Positions 12,049-22,290 of a DNA stretch of 64,000 nucleotides are shown one piece after another; within the stretch, counting starts at the first letter, position 1, and the number at the start of each line of letters is the position of its first letter. Source of the DNA: Sulfitobacter sp. LCG007 (GTDB lineage Bacteria; Pseudomonadota; Alphaproteobacteria; Rhodobacterales; Rhodobacteraceae). The translations under genes were made by a program, and so were the position numbers. The stretch covers positions 3,348,001 to 3,412,000 of the forward strand of contig NZ_CP161805.1 of NCBI RefSeq assembly GCF_040801785.1, in the 5' to 3' direction. Below the pieces are notes generated by a model, which searched no databases, was not told the origin of the DNA, and worked only from the letters and a program-made list of their open reading frames with translations.

Positions 12049-13199
12049 AGCAGCTTGCAGACGGCCGACTGATCGACGAAGCGCCGTGGTCGGACGAAGC
12101 GGATCTGTCCGCGCCCGAACGCTCGGAAATGGACGCGCCGTCCTGGATTCTGATGTGGCGGAAGTTCCGCAAGCACAGGCTGGCGCTGATCTCGGGCGTG
12201 TTCCTGCTTTTCAGCTACCTTCTGCTGCCCTTCGCCGGCTTCATCGCGCCCTACACACCGAACGAGCGCAGCGCGGACTTCCTCTATTCCCCGCCGCAGA
12301 TGATCCACCTCTGGCACGAGGGAAAGTTCATCGGGCCACATGTCTACGCCACCACGGCCACCGCCGATCTCGAACAATACCGCTGGACCTACGAGTTCCA
12401 CGAAGACCAGCCGCGACGTCTGTCCTTCTTCTGCGAGGGCGGAACCTACAGGCTGGCGGGCCTTGTTCCCACGGACCGCCATCTTTTCTGCGCGCCCGAA
12501 GGGGCGACGGTGTTCCTGTGGGGGTCGGACCGGCTGGGCCGCGACGTCTTCAGCCGCATCCTCTACGGCGCCCAGCTGTCGCTGACGGTGGGCCTCATCG
12601 GGATAACGGTGTCATTCCTGCTGGGCATCTTCTTCGGCTCGATCGCTGGGTATTTCGGCGGCGTGACCGACTGGGTGATCAATCGCATGATCGAGATCCT
12701 GCGATCCCTGCCGGAATTGCCGCTCTGGCTAGCCCTCTCCGCCGCAGTGCCGTCGAACTGGGGGCCGGTTTCGGTCTTCTTCATCATCTCGATCATTCTC
12801 GGCATCCTCGACTGGCCGGGGCTGGCGCGGGCCGTGCGATCGAAGTTCCTGTCGCTGCGGGAAGAGGATTTCGTGCGCGCCGCCGAGATGATGGGGGCGC
12901 AGCCCGGTCGGGTCATCCGCAACCATCTGCTCCCGAACTTCATGTCGCATCTGATCGCCTCGGCCACGCTGTCGATCCCGGCCATGATCCTCGGCGAAAC
13001 GGCGCTGAGCTTCCTGGGACTCGGACTGCGGGCGCCGGCGGTCAGCTGGGGCGTCATGCTCAACGACGCACAGAACCTCGCCAGCATCGAGATCTACCCC
13101 TGGACGGCAATTCCGATGCTGCCGATCATCTTCGTCGTCCTTGCCTTCAACTTCCTCGGTGACGGGTTGCGCGCATCGCTCGATCCCTACAAGGGCTGA
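12045..13199 (+). CDS. ABC transporter permease, DppC/YejE type
   Basis: This 384-residue permease has the hydrophilic N-terminal extension and the first helix (HRLALISGVFLLFSYLLLPFA) of the OppC/DppC_N domain. A long periplasmic insert carries GSDRLGRDVFSRILYG. The five-helix core includes the EAA-loop sequence FVRAAEMMGAQPGRVIRNHLLPN. The approximately 100-residue insert before GSDRLGRD is longer than in DppC and typical of YejE-like proteins. It is the last transporter gene; the dehydrogenase gene follows 33 bases later. Confidence 0.92.
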   Translation: MKQLADGRLIDEAPWSDEADLSAPERSEMDAPSWILMWRKFRKHRLALISGVFLLFSYLLLPFAGFIAPYTPNERSADFLYSPPQMIHLWHEGKFIGPHVYATTATADLEQYRWTYEFHEDQPRRLSFFCEGGTYRLAGLVPTDRHLFCAPEGATVFLWGSDRLGRDVFSRILYGAQLSLTVGLIGITVSFLLGIFFGSIAGYFGGVTDWVINRMIEILRSLPELPLWLALSAAVPSNWGPVSVFFIISIILGILDWPGLARAVRSKFLSLREEDFVRAAEMMGAQPGRVIRNHLLPNFMSHLIASATLSIPAMILGETALSFLGLGLRAPAVSWGVMLNDAQNLASIEIYPWTAIPMLPIIFVVLAFNFLGDGLRASLDPYKG

Positions 13200-13232
13200 G
13201 CGTCGAATGCGCAAGGGAAAGATGCACCCGCA

Positions 13233-14273
13233 ATGAAAGCCGTACTGTACGAGCGTTTCGGTGAAATGCCGAAACTCGCAACCGTTGCCGATCCCGCCCC
13301 GGACCCGCATGGCGTGGTGATCGAGGTCAGGGCGACGGGGGTCTGCCGCAGCGATTGGCACGGCTGGATGGGACATGACCCGGACATCGAGCTGCCCCAT
13401 GTACCGGGCCACGAGCTTGCGGGGGTCGTGCAGGCCGTCGGAGCCGAGGTCAGGAACTGGCGCATCGGCGACCGGGTCACTGTTCCGTTCGTTTGCGGCT
13501 GCGGCGCCTGCAGCGAGTGTCATGCCGGCCATCAGCAGGTCTGTCTGAACCAGCAGCAGCCCGGATTTACCCATTGGGGGTCATTCGCGGAATATGTTCC
13601 GATTCACCAGGCCGACCTGAACCTCGTAGCACTGCCCGAAAGCATCGCCTTCGACACGGCGGCGAGCCTCGGATGCCGCTTCGCGACCTCGTTCCGCGCC
13701 GTGATCGATCAGGGGCGGGTGTCGGCCGGCGAATGGGTCGCGGTGCATGGCTGCGGCGGTGTCGGGCTTTCGGCGGTGATGATCGCCAATGCGATCGGGG
13801 CACATGTCGTCGCCATCGACATCGACGACGCGAAGCTGGGACTGGCCAAGGCACTGGGCGCGGTTGCAACGGTGAACGCCAGATCCGTCTCAGACGTCTG
13901 CGAAGCCGTCAGGGATATCACCGGCGGCGGCGCGCATGTCTCTCTCGATGCGCTTGGAAGCCCGGTGACCTGCTTCAACTCGATCCTGAACCTGCGCCAT
14001 CGCGGCAGGCATGTGCAGGTCGGCCTCATGCTGGCCGATCACGCAAAGCCACAGGTGCCCATGGACAAGGTGATCGGCAAGGAACTGGAGATCCTCGGCA
14101 GCCACGGCATGCAGGCCCATCGCTACGGCGCGATGCTCGACATGGTGGCGTCGGGCAAGCTTTCGCCCGACCGGCTTGTCGGCGACAGGATCGCCCTTTC
14201 CGAGGCGCCCGCGGCGCTGGCCGGCATGGAAAGCTTCCGCTCCGTGGGCGCGACGGTGATCACGCGGTTCTGA
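13233..14273 (+). CDS. Zinc-dependent alcohol dehydrogenase
   Basis: This 346-residue medium-chain dehydrogenase has catalytic zinc ligands in [10 protein letters not shown] and GHELAGVV. The structural zinc loop is [17 protein letters not shown] and the Rossmann motif is [18 protein letters not shown]. An aspartate after the second strand (VVAIDIDD) suggests preference for NAD over NADP. It follows the importer genes by 33 bases and may oxidise an alcohol derived from the imported compound, though the sequence does not show this. It converges on the MscS-type gene. Confidence 0.92.
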   Translation: MKAVLYERFGEMPKLATVADPAPDPHGVVIEVRATGVCRSDWHGWMGHDPDIELPHVPGHELAGVVQAVGAEVRNWRIGDRVTVPFVCGCGACSECHAGHQQVCLNQQQPGFTHWGSFAEYVPIHQADLNLVALPESIAFDTAASLGCRFATSFRAVIDQGRVSAGEWVAVHGCGGVGLSAVMIANAIGAHVVAIDIDDAKLGLAKALGAVATVNARSVSDVCEAVRDITGGGAHVSLDALGSPVTCFNSILNLRHRGRHVQVGLMLADHAKPQVPMDKVIGKELEILGSHGMQAHRYGAMLDMVASGKLSPDRLVGDRIALSEAPAALAGMESFRSVGATVITRF

Positions 14274-14304
14274 AACGGTCGCGCAACCGGCCAGCGGCGC
14301 AGGC

Positions 14305-16773
14305 CTAGCGGTCGTCGCCGCCCTCCGGCGCGCCTGCCTCCATAGCCTCCTCCTCGACCGACGCACGGGCGGCGGCGGAAACCGCCTGGCGCTCCTGCTC
14401 GGTGAGATCGCCGACCTTGCCATCGGCGAGGCGCACGGTCACCTCGCGATGGGCGAACTTGATGCCTTCCTTCTCGAACCGCGCCCTGATCTCCTCGTAG
14501 ACCTTCTTGCGCACCAGCCACTGGTCCCCGGGCTTGGTCATGAACTTGACCCGGATGATCATCGCACTGTCCTGCATCTCGATGACGCCCTGCGACTTGA
14601 GCGGCTGGATGAAGTTCGATCCGATGACCGGATCCTCCATGAGCTCGATCCCGAGCTTCTTGATGAGCTTGCGCACTTTCTCGACGTCGGTATCGTAGGT
14701 CACGCGAAGCGGCAGCTTCATGATGACCCAGTCCCGCGAATAGTTGGTCATCACCTGGATTTCACCGAAGGGAATCGTGTGCAGCGCGCCGAGATGGTGG
14801 CGAAGCTGGAACGAGCGGACCGAAATCTGCTCGACCGTGCCCTTCACCCCGCCGACATCGAGATATTCGCCCTTCCGGAAGGCGTCGTCGAAGAGGAAGA
14901 AGGCGCCCGAGAAGATATCGCGGACCAGCGCCTGCGAGCCGAAACCGACGGCCACGCCCACGACACCGGCGCCGGCGAAAAGCGGCCCCACGTTTATCCC
15001 CATCTGCATCAGCACGATCAGAACGATCGTCACCATCAGCACGATGAGAATGAAGTTGCGGAAGAGCGGCAGCAGCGTCGCGAGCCGGCTGGCGCTCGAA
15101 TTGGCGCTGCCCTCGTCGCCCAGTTCGGTCTCTGCGGGCATATCGCCCTGCTCTTCGCGGATCTTGCCGTCGATCCAGATCCGGAAGGCATGATAGGCGA
15201 TGTACCCGATCAGCAGGACGACCAGCACATCGAGCAGCTGGTCGGTCACCGACTCGACCATGCGGGTCTGGTCCGTGTCCCAGATGAAGAAGAAGGCGTA
15301 GAGACCGGCCACGAAGGCCAGGATCGCCGCAACGCGCCGGGCAAGATCCTCGTAGGTGTGAAGCGAACCGCTGCCCAGGAAGCCGCGCGGGACGTCGCTG
15401 CGGATCAGTTCCGACTCTGCGTCACCCGGTGCCGCGGTGTCTTCGCCGGATTGCGCAGCCGCGTTTCTCTCGCGCATGGCCCGGGCGCGGGCGAACCAGC
15501 GCTCGATGATGAAATTGATCAGCCCGTAGACCACGATGATCGACAGGACGATCGCGTAGGCCCCCGCGATCAGGGGTATGTCGTTCGCGCCGCCGAGCAC
15601 GAGGTGATAGGTCAGGGTGATCCATGCGACGATGACGTAGATCACGACGCCGGGCGCCCAGATCTTCGAGACGATGCGGGTGATCCAGCTGAGATCTTCC
15701 AGCGGCTTGCCGCTGCGGATGGCACGGGTGATCGCCCTGTGGTTGACCAGGACCATCAGTATGTTCAGCAGAACGACAACGGCCGAGGTCAGCGAGGCGA
15801 GAAAGGCGTAGACCTCGAAGTTGAGGCCAAGCTCGCTGATCCAGAGACCGAGGATGATCGCGCAGATGTCGAAGGCGCCCAGTGCCCAGAGCCAGAAGTA
15901 CAGTCGCCGGGCGTCACGCGCGGTCATGACCGGTATGCGGTACTGTTCGAGATAGGGCGACAGGATCATCCGCCACAGGTCGCCCACGGCGCGGGAGAAG
16001 AAATAGGCGACGTAGATGGCCGCGATGGTGAAGCGGATGGCGTCGTCATCGACGTCCGAGAATACGGCGATGCCCAGCAGATACGCGACGAGCATCGAGA
16101 TCAGGATGCCGAGCACGCCCATGAAGAAGCGGTAGACGAGGAAAGGCATCTTCTCGAGATAGCCTTTGGGCGCCGCGATCTGACGCCCGACGACATGTCG
16201 CCTCGCGATGCGTTTCCCGTAGATCTGCTTCTCGAAGACCATGCCGATCGCGAAGAGCACGCATGAAAGGGCGAGCACACGCAGATAGATCCCGAGCGTA
16301 CCGTCCGGACTGGTCGCGCGAAGTATGTAGGCGACCTCGTTGAAGGCTACGGGCAGACCGACGATCCGTTCGATCAGGGCCTTGCGGAAAGTGAGGATCC
16401 TGCCTTGCGCCTGCATCAGCCCGGTTTCCGGGCTTGCGCCCTGTTCCGCAGCGGCTGCGCCCGACACGCCATCGCCGGTCCCGGCCTCACTGCCCGGCGC
16501 GCGGCCGCTGGTCTGCGGTGTCGCCGAGACGACATTGCCGTCGCTGTCGATGACAACGACGTTCATGTCGGCCTCCCTTGCCTGCCGCAGGATCTCGGCG
16601 ATGCGCGCGGCTTCTTCCTCGGCGCGGTCCTCCGCCGTGCTCTCCTGCGCCGGGAACAGGGAGCCGAAACCCTGGGCCTTCGCCGCAGGCGCGCAAAGGC
16701 CTGCCGCGAGACAGATCCACAGAGCGAGAAAGGTCAGGACAATGCGCGGCAAGGAGGGGATCCGATCTGGCAA
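14305..16773 (-). CDS. Large MscS-family mechanosensitive channel
   Basis: This long MscS-type membrane protein has a probable signal peptide (LPRIVLTFLALWICLAAGLCAPAAKAQG) and a short periplasmic region rich in Glu and Arg. Many hydrophobic segments lead to the conserved pore and beta domain with GAGVVGVAVGFGSQALVRDIFSG and the following GALHTIPFGEI. The acidic C-terminal tail is about 40 residues. It releases solutes on hypo-osmotic shock. The start is uncertain: no ATG lies just before the signal peptide, and in-frame TTG codons at 16773 and 16752 are the nearest candidates, neither with a good Shine-Dalgarno. The open frame continues to an ATG at 17103, but that would overlap the divergent glycosyltransferase gene. 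Confidence 0.85.
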   Translation of the reverse strand: MPDRIPSLPRIVLTFLALWICLAAGLCAPAAKAQGFGSLFPAQESTAEDRAEEEAARIAEILRQAREADMNVVVIDSDGNVVSATPQTSGRAPGSEAGTGDGVSGAAAAEQGASPETGLMQAQGRILTFRKALIERIVGLPVAFNEVAYILRATSPDGTLGIYLRVLALSCVLFAIGMVFEKQIYGKRIARRHVVGRQIAAPKGYLEKMPFLVYRFFMGVLGILISMLVAYLLGIAVFSDVDDDAIRFTIAAIYVAYFFSRAVGDLWRMILSPYLEQYRIPVMTARDARRLYFWLWALGAFDICAIILGLWISELGLNFEVYAFLASLTSAVVVLLNILMVLVNHRAITRAIRSGKPLEDLSWITRIVSKIWAPGVVIYVIVAWITLTYHLVLGGANDIPLIAGAYAIVLSIIVVYGLINFIIERWFARARAMRERNAAAQSGEDTAAPGDAESELIRSDVPRGFLGSGSLHTYEDLARRVAAILAFVAGLYAFFFIWDTDQTRMVESVTDQLLDVLVVLLIGYIAYHAFRIWIDGKIREEQGDMPAETELGDEGSANSSASRLATLLPLFRNFILIVLMVTIVLIVLMQMGINVGPLFAGAGVVGVAVGFGSQALVRDIFSGAFFLFDDAFRKGEYLDVGGVKGTVEQISVRSFQLRHHLGALHTIPFGEIQVMTNYSRDWVIMKLPLRVTYDTDVEKVRKLIKKLGIELMEDPVIGSNFIQPLKSQGVIEMQDSAMIIRVKFMTKPGDQWLVRKKVYEEIRARFEKEGIKFAHREVTVRLADGKVGDLTEQERQAVSAAARASVEEEAMEAGAPEGGDDR

Positions 16774-17029
16774 TTTTCTGGGCGGGACGCTATTGCAGCG
16801 CCACACGGTTTGCAAACCCGCCGCAGGGACGTTCCTTGGTGCGCATGGGGTTTTGCACCCATTTTCATTTTGTGCGATATCGAGATAGCGCAACCAACTG
16901 GGCCTTCCTTTGACCCAAGCGAGACAAGGACATGGCCAGGCAGACATTTCGGGCAATCGTTCGGACAGCCGAGAAACGCAGGCGCGTTGCGCCCCGTTCC
17001 CGCATGATCTTGCGAGGCGGGATCTGACC
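16774..17029. promoter_or_regulatory. Divergent intergenic region, channel gene / glycan operon
   Basis: About 250 bases lie between the probable starts of the MscS-type gene (minus) and the first glycosyltransferase gene (plus), and must hold both promoters. An AT-richer block at 16855-16885 is the best place for one. No convincing -35/-10 pair is assigned. Confidence 0.3.
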
Positions 17030-18253
17030 GTGCATGGAACTGCCGCAGAGACGCTCGGAAAGCTTGCAGGCCGGGGGGATGGCGACGTGCAAGCGCCGCG
17101 CATCGTGCTTTACAGCCACGACACATTCGGCCTCGGGCATCTGCGCCGGTCCCGTGCCATCGCATCGGCGCTGACCGCCGCGCATCCGAGCGCCTCGGCG
17201 ATCATCCTGACGGGCTCGCCCATGGCCGGACGCTTCACCTTTCCCGAACGGGTGGACCATGTGCGCCTGCCCGGCGTCACCAAGCTGCCGGACGGAAGCT
17301 ATGTCAGCCAGACGCTGGGTCTCGACATCGACGAGATCACCGCGCTCAGGGCGGGTCTCATCCAGACCGCCGTCGAAAGGTTCGAACCCGACATGCTGAT
17401 CGTCGACAAGGAACCCTCCGGGTTCAGGGGTGAGCTGCTGCCGACCCTCGAGGGAGTGGCGAGGCATGGCCGGACCCGGTGCGTGCTCGGGCTGCGCGAC
17501 GTTCTGGACGAGCCGAAGGTGCTGCGCCGCGAATGGGAGCGCAAGGGCGCCGTCGAGGCGATGGAGCGCTTCTACGACGAGATCTGGGTCTACGGCATGC
17601 AGTCGGTCTACGATCCGACCGAGGGTCTTGACCTGTCGCGGGGGCTGCGCGACCGCATGCGCTGGACCGGCTACCTGCGCCGCGAGATTACAGACGACGC
17701 CGAGACTCCGGACACGCCGTATGTGCTCATCACCCCTGGCGGCGGAGGAGACGGGGAATTCATGGTCGACCTCGTTCTGACGGCTTATGAACGCGACGCC
17801 GATCTCGCGCCCGACGCGGTCCTGATCTACGGCCCGTTCCTGTCGGGCGACGTGCGCGCGGCTTTCGAGGCGCGCGTCGCGAAGCTTGGCGGCCGAGTGA
17901 GAGCCGTCGGCTTCGACAGCAGGATCGAAAGCCTGATCGCCGGGGCCGAGGGCGTCGTCTGCATGGGCGGATACAACACGTTCTGCGAGGTCCTTTCCTT
18001 CGACAAGCGGGCGGTCATCGTGCCCCGCACGGTCCCACGCCTCGAACAGTGGATCCGTGCCTCGCGGGCCGAGGAACTGGGGCTGGTCCGGATGCTGGAC
18101 GAGCGGCGCGACGGCCTGACGCCCGAAGCGATGATCCGCGCCATTCGCGCGCTGCCCAGCCAGCCGAAACCTTCCGAGGCGGGCACGGAGGGCATGCTCG
18201 ACGGACTGTCGGTCGTGGTCGCGCGGTCAAGGGCCCTGATGGCCGCAGAATGA
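17030..18253 (+). CDS. GT28/MurG-like glycosyltransferase
   Basis: This cytoplasmic or membrane-associated GT-B enzyme has the N-terminal motif YSHDTFGLGHLRRSRAIA and the C-terminal donor-binding region with TPGGGGDGEFMV and CMGGYNTFCEVLSF. These resemble MurG and other GT28 enzymes that use nucleotide sugars. I prefer the GTG at 17030 (407 residues), which has AGGCGGGAT upstream. A GTG at 17087 preceded by GGGGGG is also possible, and the frame itself opens at an ATG at 16910. It is the first gene of seven that overlap one another, so its start probably controls expression of the cluster. Confidence 0.85.
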   Translation: MHGTAAETLGKLAGRGDGDVQAPRIVLYSHDTFGLGHLRRSRAIASALTAAHPSASAIILTGSPMAGRFTFPERVDHVRLPGVTKLPDGSYVSQTLGLDIDEITALRAGLIQTAVERFEPDMLIVDKEPSGFRGELLPTLEGVARHGRTRCVLGLRDVLDEPKVLRREWERKGAVEAMERFYDEIWVYGMQSVYDPTEGLDLSRGLRDRMRWTGYLRREITDDAETPDTPYVLITPGGGGDGEFMVDLVLTAYERDADLAPDAVLIYGPFLSGDVRAAFEARVAKLGGRVRAVGFDSRIESLIAGAEGVVCMGGYNTFCEVLSFDKRAVIVPRTVPRLEQWIRASRAEELGLVRMLDERRDGLTPEAMIRAIRALPSQPKPSEAGTEGMLDGLSVVVARSRALMAAE

Positions 18254-19497
18254 CCGCGACGACCCCGACGCTCGCTGTCCTGGTCAAGGGTTGGCCACGG
18301 CTGTCCGAAACCTTCATCGCGCAGGAACTCGTCGCGCTCGAGGAGGCAGGGATCGCGTTCCACATCTGGTCCCTTCGCCACCCGACCGACACCAAGACCC
18401 ATCCCCTTCACGACCGGTTGCAGGCCCGCGTTTTCTACCTTCCGGAATATCTGCACGACGAACCCATGCGGGTGCTGAAAGGCTGGCGCCACGCCCGCGG
18501 ACTGCCGGGATACCCCGACGCCCTGCGCAGCTTCCGCGCCGATCTCGCCCGCGACCGCACGCGCAACCGGGTCCGGCGTTTCGGCCAGGCCTGCGTGCTC
18601 GCCCGCGAACTGCCCGGCGACATGCGCGCGCTATATGCGCATTTCCTGCACACGCCCTCGTCCGTCGCACGCTATGTCGCCATCCTGAGGGGGTTGCCCT
18701 GGTCCTTCTCGGCCCACGCCAAGGACATCTGGACGTCACCGGAATGGGAACTGCGCGAGAAACTCTCGCCCGACACCCGCGGAGCGGCTTTCGGCGCGAC
18801 CTGCACGGCCTTCGGCGCGGCGCATCTGCGCGGACTTGCCGACAGCCCGCAACGCGTGGAGCTGGTCTATCACGGCCTGGACCTTTCGCGCTTTCCGGAC
18901 CCTCCCGACCGGCAGGCCCGACAGGCGGGCGGCCCCCTGAGGCTGCTTTCGGTCGGGCGGATGGTCGAGAAGAAGGGCTTCGACCGGCTGATCGAGGCGC
19001 TTGCCCTGCTGCCCGCGACACTCGACTGGCATTGGGAGCAGATCGGCGGCGGCACGCTGGCCCCCCGGATGAAGGAATTGGCCGAGTCTCACGGTCTGAG
19101 CCATCGCATCACTTGGCGGGGCGCATGCGACCAGCCCGAAGTCATCGCCGCCATGCGCGCCGCGGATCTGTTCGTTTTGCCCTCGCGCATCGCGACCGAC
19201 GGCGATCGCGACGGGCTGCCGAACGTGCTGATGGAGGCGGCCAGCCAGAAACTGCCGATCCTCGCGACCCCGGTCTCTGCGATACCCGAGTTCATCGAAG
19301 ACGGCGTCCACGGCCTGCTTTCGACCGATGAACCCGCAACCCTGGCAGAGGCGATCCGTCGCTTCGCGGCCCAACCCTCTCTCGGCCCGCGTCTGGCGGA
19401 GGCGGCCCACAAGCGGCTCGTGGCGGAGTTCGGCATGGCCCCCGGCATCGCACGGCTGCAAAGCCGGCTGAACGACCTGCTGGATCGTCCCGAATGA
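18250..19497 (+). CDS. GT4-family glycosyltransferase (first of two)
   Basis: This 415-residue GT-B glycosyltransferase opens with VLVKGWPRLSETFIAQEL, the acceptor-side motif of the colanic-acid type GT4 group. Its C-terminal half has SVGRMVEKKGFDRLIEAL and the E-x7-E region DGLPNVLMEAASQKLPILAT. The start ATG overlaps the previous stop (ATGA); the open frame runs further upstream inside the previous gene but is not needed. It probably adds a hexose from a nucleotide donor; neither sugar nor acceptor is known. Confidence 0.88.
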   Translation: MTATTPTLAVLVKGWPRLSETFIAQELVALEEAGIAFHIWSLRHPTDTKTHPLHDRLQARVFYLPEYLHDEPMRVLKGWRHARGLPGYPDALRSFRADLARDRTRNRVRRFGQACVLARELPGDMRALYAHFLHTPSSVARYVAILRGLPWSFSAHAKDIWTSPEWELREKLSPDTRGAAFGATCTAFGAAHLRGLADSPQRVELVYHGLDLSRFPDPPDRQARQAGGPLRLLSVGRMVEKKGFDRLIEALALLPATLDWHWEQIGGGTLAPRMKELAESHGLSHRITWRGACDQPEVIAAMRAADLFVLPSRIATDGDRDGLPNVLMEAASQKLPILATPVSAIPEFIEDGVHGLLSTDEPATLAEAIRRFAAQPSLGPRLAEAAHKRLVAEFGMAPGIARLQSRLNDLLDRPE

Positions 19498-20567
19498 CGT
19501 TGCTTGCCTTTCATGCCCCGCTCAAGCCGTTGTCCCACCCGGTTCCGTCTGGGGACCGGGCGATGGCCCGCGCTCTCAGGCTCGCGCTTGAGAAGACGGG
19601 CAGACAGGTCGAGATTGCCAGCGAACTGCGCACCCGGGACGCCGATGGAGACCCTGACCGGCAGGACGCGCTGTTCGCAGCTGCCAGAGCGGAAATCCCC
19701 GCGCTGGCCGAGAGAGGGCGCGCGGCCGGCTGGGCCTGCTGGGTGACCTATCATTGCTACTTCAAGGCGCCCGATCTTCTCGGACCTTCCGTCAGCGCCG
19801 CGCTGGACATACCCTATGTCCTGATCGAGGCGACCCGCGCCCGCAAGCGCCTGACAGGGCCCTGGGCCCGATTTGCGGACGCCTCCGAGCGCGCCTGCGA
19901 TGCGGCGGACCTGATCTTCTACTTCACCGAACGCGACGGCGAGACGCTTCTGGCGCGCGCGCCGGCCGGCCAGCGCGTCCGGCCGCTGGCGCCGTTCCTT
20001 CCCGTCGCGCACGCGCCCGAGCCGTCCCGCCGCGACGGCCCGATGCTGAGCGTCGGAATGTTCCGCACCGGCGACAAGCTCGCGTCCTATCGCCTGATCG
20101 CCGAAACGCTCGGGCTCATGCAGAGCGTGCACTGGCGACTGGATATCGCGGGAGACGGTCCCGCAGCGCCCGAGATCAGGGCTTTGATGCGTCCCTTCGG
20201 GGATCGCGTGCGTTTTCTGGGTGAATTGGGCCCAGACGCGCTGAGCGAGGCCTACGCGCGCGCCGCGCTGCTGTTCTGGCCGGGCGTGAACGAGGCCTTC
20301 GGCCTGTCTTATCTCGAAGCGCAGGCCGCTGGGCTTCCGGTGGTGGCGCAGGACCGTCCTGGCGTGCGCGACGTGCTGGCACCGGGTGATCATCCCTCTC
20401 CCGAGGACGGGGCTCGCGCGCTTGCCAATCGGCTCGACAAGCTGATGGCCAGTCCCGGCCTGCGACGGTCGCGGGGCGAGGCGGCCCGGGCGCATGTGAT
20501 CCGGCATCACCTCATCGACACTGCCGCGGACAGGCTCGACGCCGGACTGCGGGAGGTGGGCGCATGA
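19494..20567 (+). CDS. GT4-family glycosyltransferase (second)
   Basis: This 357-residue GT-B protein has an N-terminal SGDRAMARALRLALEKTG segment. Its C-terminal nucleotide-sugar domain includes SVGMFRTGDKLASYRLIAETLG and WPGVNEAFGLSYLEAQAAGLPVVA, which carries the two glutamates of the E-x7-E motif. It is similar in role to the preceding enzyme but clearly diverged. Start and stop overlap neighbours by four bases. Confidence 0.85.
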   Translation: MTLLAFHAPLKPLSHPVPSGDRAMARALRLALEKTGRQVEIASELRTRDADGDPDRQDALFAAARAEIPALAERGRAAGWACWVTYHCYFKAPDLLGPSVSAALDIPYVLIEATRARKRLTGPWARFADASERACDAADLIFYFTERDGETLLARAPAGQRVRPLAPFLPVAHAPEPSRRDGPMLSVGMFRTGDKLASYRLIAETLGLMQSVHWRLDIAGDGPAAPEIRALMRPFGDRVRFLGELGPDALSEAYARAALLFWPGVNEAFGLSYLEAQAAGLPVVAQDRPGVRDVLAPGDHPSPEDGARALANRLDKLMASPGLRRSRGEAARAHVIRHHLIDTAADRLDAGLREVGA

Positions 20568-21148
20568 TCCGTCTGGCCCTTTTGCGACATGGACATACGG
20601 ACTGGAACCGCGCAGGGCGCATACAGGGGCGCAGCGACATCCCGCTTGACGCGCAAGCCGAGGCGCATCTCGCGGCCCTTGCGCTTCCGGCGCCATGGGA
20701 CGACGCCACGCTCTGGTCGAGCCCCCTGCGGCGCGCGAGACGTACCGCCGAACTGGTCGCCGGCCGGATCCCCGGCACCGATCCCGCGCTGATCGAGATG
20801 GACTGGGGCCGCTGGGAAGGCCGGCACGGCAGGGACCTGCGCGCCGATCCCGCGTCCGGGTATCGCGATATCGAGCACTGGGGCTGGGAATTCCGGCCAC
20901 CCGGCGGCGAGAGCCTTGCCGACCTGCGCGACCGGGTCCTGGCATGGGCGGCGCGCCTCGAGGAAACCGCGCTGGCGGTCTGCCACATCGGCGTGATGCG
21001 CGTGCTGATCGCCCATGCGCTCGACTGGAATTTCCGGGGAGAACCTCCATTCCGCATCAAGCGCGACAGGCTCTTCGTGCTGGAGAAAGGCGCCGGTCGC
21101 TGGACCTTCGATCCCCGGCAGGTTCCGCTGGTGGCGCGCGACCGATGA
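20564..21148 (+). CDS. Histidine phosphatase superfamily protein
   Basis: This 194-residue phosphoglycerate-mutase-like phosphatase has the catalytic LLRHGHTDWNRAGRIQGRSD at the N-terminus, the second catalytic arginine in SSPLRRARRTAE, the acidic MDWGRWEGR and the second histidine in AVCHIGVMR. Placed between glycosyltransferase genes, it may dephosphorylate a sugar phosphate or a lipid-linked intermediate; this is inferred from context only. Confidence 0.9.
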   Translation: MIRLALLRHGHTDWNRAGRIQGRSDIPLDAQAEAHLAALALPAPWDDATLWSSPLRRARRTAELVAGRIPGTDPALIEMDWGRWEGRHGRDLRADPASGYRDIEHWGWEFRPPGGESLADLRDRVLAWAARLEETALAVCHIGVMRVLIAHALDWNFRGEPPFRIKRDRLFVLEKGAGRWTFDPRQVPLVARDR

Positions 21149-22290
21149 GCCGTGCGGGCATCCTGATTGCGGTCACGCACCTGCTCGGCACCGGCCACCT
21201 CGCCCGCGCCGCCACACTCGCCCGTGCCTTTGCCGAGGCGGGGCACGAGACGACCCTGGTTTCCGGCGGCATGCCCGTCCCGCGCATCGTCACGGGCGGT
21301 GTGAGGCTGGTGCAGCTTCCGCCCCTGCGCTCGGACGGGGTCGATTTTTCCACGCTGCTCGGGCCCGACGATGAACCGGCCAGTGCGGCCTGCCGGGCCG
21401 AGCGCGAGGCTATCCTCGGGCAGACGCTCGCAGAGGCCAGGCCAGGGGTGCTCATCACCGAACTCTTCCCCTTCGGAAGACGAAACCTGAGGCAGGAGTT
21501 CGCCACCCTGCTCGATGCCGCGCAATCCATGACAGCACGGCCGCTGGTTCTGTCCTCCATTCGCGACATTCTCGCCCCGCCCTCGCGGCCGGGGCGTGCC
21601 GACTGGACCGAAGGTCTGCTCGCCCGGCATTACGACGGGGTGCTGGTGCATTCCGACCCGGCGGTCACTCCGCTGGATCTCAGTTGGCCGGTCTCTCCTG
21701 AGCTCGCCGCGAAACTGCACTACACGGGCTTCGTTGCGCCGCCACCGGCACCGCCACACCCGGAGGCGACTGGTGCCGGCGAAATCCTCGTGAGCGCGGG
21801 CGGCGGCAATGTGGGCGCCGAGGTCTTCGCAGCCGCCATCGCCGCCGCCGGGCTGTGCCCGGATCGCACATGGCGGATCCTTGTCGGGGGCAGCGACGCG
21901 ACGGACCGCATCGCTTCGCTGGCGGCCACGGCCCCCGCAAACGTCATTCTCGAACCCGCAAGACCGGACTTTCGCGAAATGCTGCATCATGCGGCGGCAT
22001 CGGTATCGCTTTGCGGCTACAACACCGCGCTTGATCTCCTGCAGGCGGGAACGCCGGCGATCCTCGTGCCCTTCGACGCCGGCAATGAGGTCGAACAGGG
22101 CCTGCGCGCGAAGGCCCTTGCCCGCCTGGCAGGGATCGAGGTCATCGCCGCCGCGTCCCTCGACGGCCCGGCGCTTGCGAAGGCCGTCGCGCGCGTCGCC
22201 GGCCTGCCCCGCCGCGTCCCGGTCACGCAAGGCTTTGACGGCGCCGCCCGTACCGTGAGCCTTGTCCGCAAGATGCTGGAGGCACGCTGA
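21145..22290 (+). CDS. MurG-like glycosyltransferase (second)
   Basis: This 381-residue GT-B protein has THLLGTGHLARAATLARAFAEAGHE at the N-terminus and the donor-binding VSAGGGNVGAEVF plus SLCGYNTALDLLQAGTPAILVPF at the C-terminus. The glycine-rich GTGHLARA resembles the GLGHLRRS of the first gene of the cluster, so the two MurG-like enzymes are probably distant relatives. I start it at the ATG at 21145, which overlaps the phosphatase stop. The frame is open further upstream only as an overlap. Confidence 0.85.
   Translation: MSRAGILIAVTHLLGTGHLARAATLARAFAEAGHETTLVSGGMPVPRIVTGGVRLVQLPPLRSDGVDFSTLLGPDDEPASAACRAEREAILGQTLAEARPGVLITELFPFGRRNLRQEFATLLDAAQSMTARPLVLSSIRDILAPPSRPGRADWTEGLLARHYDGVLVHSDPAVTPLDLSWPVSPELAAKLHYTGFVAPPPAPPHPEATGAGEILVSAGGGNVGAEVFAAAIAAAGLCPDRTWRILVGGSDATDRIASLAATAPANVILEPARPDFREMLHHAAASVSLCGYNTALDLLQAGTPAILVPFDAGNEVEQGLRAKALARLAGIEVIAAASLDGPALAKAVARVAGLPRRVPVTQGFDGAARTVSLVRKMLEAR

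Noticed and set aside
14449-16266. 605-codon frame antisense to the MscS-type gene
   Set aside because: Extremely Asp/His/Arg-rich shadow with no domain.
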